Translations under genes and position numbers: made by a program
In this document: piece after piece, positions 5,907 to 7,546 of the stretch
Numbering within the stretch: position 1 is the first letter of the stretch
How the letters are laid out: each line of letters starts with the position of its first letter
DNA from: JANLSE01 sp038214135
Lineage (GTDB): Bacteria; Chloroflexota; Chloroflexia; Chloroflexales; Roseiflexaceae
Direction: 5' to 3'
Assembly (NCBI GenBank): GCA_038214135.1
Contig: JBBQSD010000207.1
Span: 1-7,546 of the forward strand
Length of the DNA stretch: 7,546 nucleotides
Notes under the pieces: model-generated
What the model was told of the DNA's origin: nothing
The model's input: only the letters and a program-made list of their open reading frames with translations
The model's database searches: none

Positions 5907-6845
5907 TTATTTCTTGTGCTGGTGTGCCAGATCGATAACCGCCTTCAGGTTTTCCCAGGATGTATTGCTTGGGATCGTGCAATCCGCACCCAGAATGAAT
6001 TGTTTTGGTGCGTTTGTGAGCACATCTTCCGCAGTTTGGCGAATTTCCTGCACACTCCCCGTCGCAATCACGCCCTTGCGTTCCATTCCACCCATAAACG
6101 GTCGCCCGAATAATTGAACGATTTCTGCTGCCTGCAACACCCGATCCCCCACATGCAGGCTACAATTGACGACATGGCCTGGGTAATCCAAGAATGGCGA
6201 AAGATCAGCATAGCCACCGTTATAGTCGCAGATATGCAGAATGTTGAATGAGCAATCGTTGATTGCATCCCACACGGTGAGATCGCTGGGTTTGATGAAG
6301 CTGCGGAAGACCTCTGGGCCAGGAAACGCGAAGGCCTCGCCACCCTGCGATGAGGCATAGAAGCCATCCACGCCTGCATGCTTACAGGCGCGCACAAGCG
6401 TCAGCACATTTTCCGTCATGATCTCCAACCCCTTGGTGACTGCTGTTGGATTCTGGCGCATATGCTCGGCCAGATCAATGCCATCGGCGGATTGCTTTAG
6501 CCACATGTATGGCGAGTACAGTGTCATGATCACCAGGGCTTCATGCTTGGCGGCTTGGGTGAGCCCTGCAACGATACGAGCCGATGGTTCAAAGTCTTCT
6601 TCTGAATAGCGGGGAATATGCGCCCAATCATCTATCGTGCGAATTGGAAACGCCGTCGACAGAGTCTGCTCGTATTGGATCTTCACGAAATCCATATCGG
6701 TTGCGCGAAAGAACTCCAGGTGTTTGTCGATGGCAGCCTGGCCTATATGGTCAGCTGGATCGAAATGCATGAAAAAGGCCGCCGGAACATAATCGGCAGG
6801 AGCATTGCCGTGGATCAGGCTCAGGATGCGATCACGTTTATTCAT
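5907..6845 (-). CDS. URO-D superfamily protein, MtaA/CmuA-like methyltransferase type
   Basis: The 312-residue protein is a TIM-barrel member of the uroporphyrinogen decarboxylase superfamily (COG0407 type). It is not HemE: the HemE N-terminal RQAGRY motif is absent and the corresponding area reads VPAAFFMHFDP (20-30). It has the pattern His204-x-Cys206 (LHICDYNGG) and Cys289 (GADCTIPSNT). This matches the His-x-Cys...Cys zinc site known from corrinoid:thiol methyltransferases such as MtaA, where zinc activates the acceptor thiol. Other landmarks are GVDGFYASSQGGEAF (158-172), FMGGMERKGVIATGSVQEI (250-268) and the C-terminal NTSWENLKAVID. A cytoplasmic methyl transfer role is inferred; substrate and partner are unknown, because no corrinoid protein or MtaB-like gene lies nearby. 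ATG at 6845 follows GAAAGG by ten bases. It is transcribed alone, divergent from the antitoxin gene and convergent with the SH3b gene. Confidence 0.85.
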   Translation of the reverse strand: MNKRDRILSLIHGNAPADYVPAAFFMHFDPADHIGQAAIDKHLEFFRATDMDFVKIQYEQTLSTAFPIRTIDDWAHIPRYSEEDFEPSARIVAGLTQAAKHEALVIMTLYSPYMWLKQSADGIDLAEHMRQNPTAVTKGLEIMTENVLTLVRACKHAGVDGFYASSQGGEAFAFPGPEVFRSFIKPSDLTVWDAINDCSFNILHICDYNGGYADLSPFLDYPGHVVNCSLHVGDRVLQAAEIVQLFGRPFMGGMERKGVIATGSVQEIRQTAEDVLTNAPKQFILGADCTIPSNTSWENLKAVIDLAHQHKK

Positions 6846-6857
6846 GGTTGATCAACC
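6846..6857. promoter_or_regulatory. 12-bp palindrome between ribosome-binding site and start of the URO-D-like gene
   Basis: GGTTGATCAACC is a perfect palindrome directly before the ATG at 6845, overlapping the GAAAGG ribosome-binding site (6856-6861). The half-site ATCAACC occurs again at 6929-6935, in the leader of the divergent antitoxin gene. A bound regulator, or a small hairpin in the RNA, could affect translation or transcription. This is a candidate operator only. Confidence 0.35.
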
Positions 6858-6884
6858 TTTCGCTACTTCTACGGGCTGCCGATC

Positions 6885-6914
6885 TCGACAGCCGTATCGT
6901 ATATTTGTTACAAT
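6885..6914 (+). promoter_or_regulatory. Promoter of the antitoxin gene
   Basis: TCGACA (6885-6890, five of six matches to the -35 consensus) is followed after 18 bases by TACAAT (6909-6914), preceded by TG at 6906-6907 (extended -10 TGTTACAAT). Transcription would start near 6921. The -35 box lies partly inside an imperfect inverted repeat (ACGGGCTG at 6871-6878 and CAGCCGT at 6889-6895), a possible site for autoregulation. Confidence 0.55.
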
Positions 6915-6938
6915 ACCAGTGGATCAATATCAACCTAT

Positions 6939-6945
6939 AAGGAGG
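6939..6945 (+). promoter_or_regulatory. Strong ribosome-binding site of the antitoxin gene
   Basis: AAGGAGG is a near-perfect Shine-Dalgarno sequence five bases before the ATG at 6951. It is the strongest in the window, as is common for antitoxins that must be made in excess. Confidence 0.8.
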
Positions 6946-6950
6946 GCAGC

Positions 6951-7334
6951 ATGACAACCACAATCGCACTGCCTGAACGTCTCGCGGAGCAGCTCCAACA
7001 GCGCGCCACTGTCGAGCATCGCTCAGTCGAATCGCTCGCAATTGAGTATATTGTAGCAGGGCTGACAGAGACAGATGCGGCCATAGCTGACCACCATCGA
7101 CAGCCACTTGATGACCCTGAGTTGCTTACTCTGGTTGCGCGTATTAAAGCAATGCCACCCAACCCAGCCAGCATTATCCCGGCCCGAGGAAATCTTGCGG
7201 ATGTGCTCAGGATGATGGAAGCAATAGAAGACGAGACATATGATGTTGCTGCCGAGATTGCGGCTCTTCAGGCTGCCGAGCAGGAGCTACGGGATATTAA
7301 TCGGGCAGATGATATTGCAGAAGGCCGAGGATAG
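6951..7334 (+). CDS. Antitoxin-like protein, ribbon-helix-helix type, of a VapC-family pair
   Basis: The 127-residue protein opens with MTTTIALPERLAEQLQQRAT and continues to SVESLAIEYIVAGL (about 1-38). This is the beta-strand, helix, helix layout of a ribbon-helix-helix (CopG/Arc-like) DNA-binding domain. The rest is acidic and helical, with AAEIAALQAAEQELRDINRADD near the end, as expected for a toxin-wrapping region. No single family could be assigned by eye. It has its own promoter and a strong ribosome-binding site, and is followed after three bases by the remains of a PIN-domain toxin, the standard order for vapBC-type modules. It would normally neutralise the toxin and repress its own promoter. 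Since the toxin looks broken, it may be an orphan antitoxin. It is longer than a typical VapB (about 70-90 residues). Confidence 0.75.
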   Translation: MTTTIALPERLAEQLQQRATVEHRSVESLAIEYIVAGLTETDAAIADHHRQPLDDPELLTLVARIKAMPPNPASIIPARGNLADVLRMMEAIEDETYDVAAEIAALQAAEQELRDINRADDIAEGRG

Positions 7335-7337
7335 AGC

Positions 7338-7493
7338 GTGGCTACCTATCTGCTCGATACCAATCATGCCTCTCCACTTGCGACGATTGATGCATTGATT
7401 GCTATAACTGCATTGCGCTATGATCTGACCCTGCTTACAACCGATGGTGATTTTCAGGCTGTGCCGGTTTTACGGCTCGAAAATTGGCTATAG
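7338..7493 (+). pseudogene. Internally deleted PIN-domain (VapC-like) toxin
   Basis: From GTG at 7338 (GAGGA six bases upstream, three bases after the antitoxin stop) a 51-codon frame runs to TAG. It starts MATYLLDTNHASPL, the first strand of a PIN domain with catalytic Asp7. It continues directly with ATIDALIAITALRYDLTLLTTDGDF and ends LRLENWL, the C-terminal third of a PIN domain (usual form DxxIAAxAL...LVTxDxDF...ENWL). VapC toxins are about 130-140 residues, so roughly 80 codons are missing between Pro13/Leu14 and Ala15. The missing part includes the conserved second-acid region (usually an SxxxxxEL or ExxxG motif). The frame is kept across the junction. VapC proteins are site-specific RNases; this version lacks a full active site and half the fold, so it is probably inactive. 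Confidence 0.75.
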
Positions 7494-7507
7494 GTTTGCT
7501 CTATCTT

Positions 7508-7546
7508 TCACTCCGCCTGTGGCAGCATGACATCCCAGTGCAAACG
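7508..7546 (-). CDS. Possible C-terminal end of a minus-strand gene
   Basis: On the minus strand a frame open to the window edge reads RLHWDVMLPQAE and then TGA at 7510-7508. The wording looks like a protein tail, but twelve residues cannot be assigned. It would be convergent with the toxin remnant, 14 bases away. Confidence 0.3.
   Translation of the reverse strand, partial: RLHWDVMLPQAE

Noticed and set aside
5907..6845. Annotation as uroporphyrinogen decarboxylase HemE
   Set aside because: The RQAGRY motif of HemE is absent and a zinc-type His-x-Cys...Cys pattern is present instead.

Overview
The window looks like chromosomal DNA of a filamentous, Chloroflexus-like bacterium (phylum Chloroflexota, probably class Chloroflexia). 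This is inferred from protein wording and style only: an RHS-core remnant of the type common in that group, a two-transmembrane protein with Pro/Thr-rich linkers and SH3b repeats, a short AccA without the N-terminal helical part, and recurrent extended -10 promoters of the form TGnTAyAAT. I cannot name the species. Coding capacity is dense and no rRNA, tRNA, CRISPR array or complete insertion sequence was seen.

Layout. (1) Positions 1-477 carry the 3' part of a membrane-anchored protein of unknown function. (2) Positions 478-1005 form the only long gene-poor stretch: an extended -10 promoter with no obvious gene, a short decayed piece of an RHS-repeat core, and a perfect 16-bp palindrome. (3) hemW (1006-2325, +) encodes a radical SAM heme chaperone, apparently with a leaderless start. 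(4) Convergent to it, with only four bases between the stop codons, runs the accD-accA operon (4104 down to 2330, minus strand). The genes overlap by ATGA and encode both subunits of acetyl-CoA carboxylase carboxyltransferase. (5) A divergent promoter region (4105-4347) separates accD from a large SH3b-repeat envelope protein (4348-5838, +). (6) A strong 24-bp RNA hairpin fills the gap to a convergent URO-D/MtaA-like protein (5907-6845, minus) that keeps an HxC...C zinc-site pattern. (7) Divergent to that gene is a ribbon-helix-helix-type antitoxin (6951-7334, +), followed three bases later by a 51-residue PIN-domain toxin remnant whose middle is missing. (8) The last bases may hold the tail of another minus-strand gene.

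Functionally, accD and accA work together in the first step of fatty-acid synthesis; their accB and accC partners are not in the window. The other genes look like independent units with their own promoters. The toxin-antitoxin pair at the right end and the RHS scrap at the left are the accessory, decaying elements. I did not find a convincing new multi-gene system. The best leads are the shrunken VapC-like toxin, the AccD zinc-ribbon spacing, the orphan MtaA-like methyltransferase and the non-coding structures.
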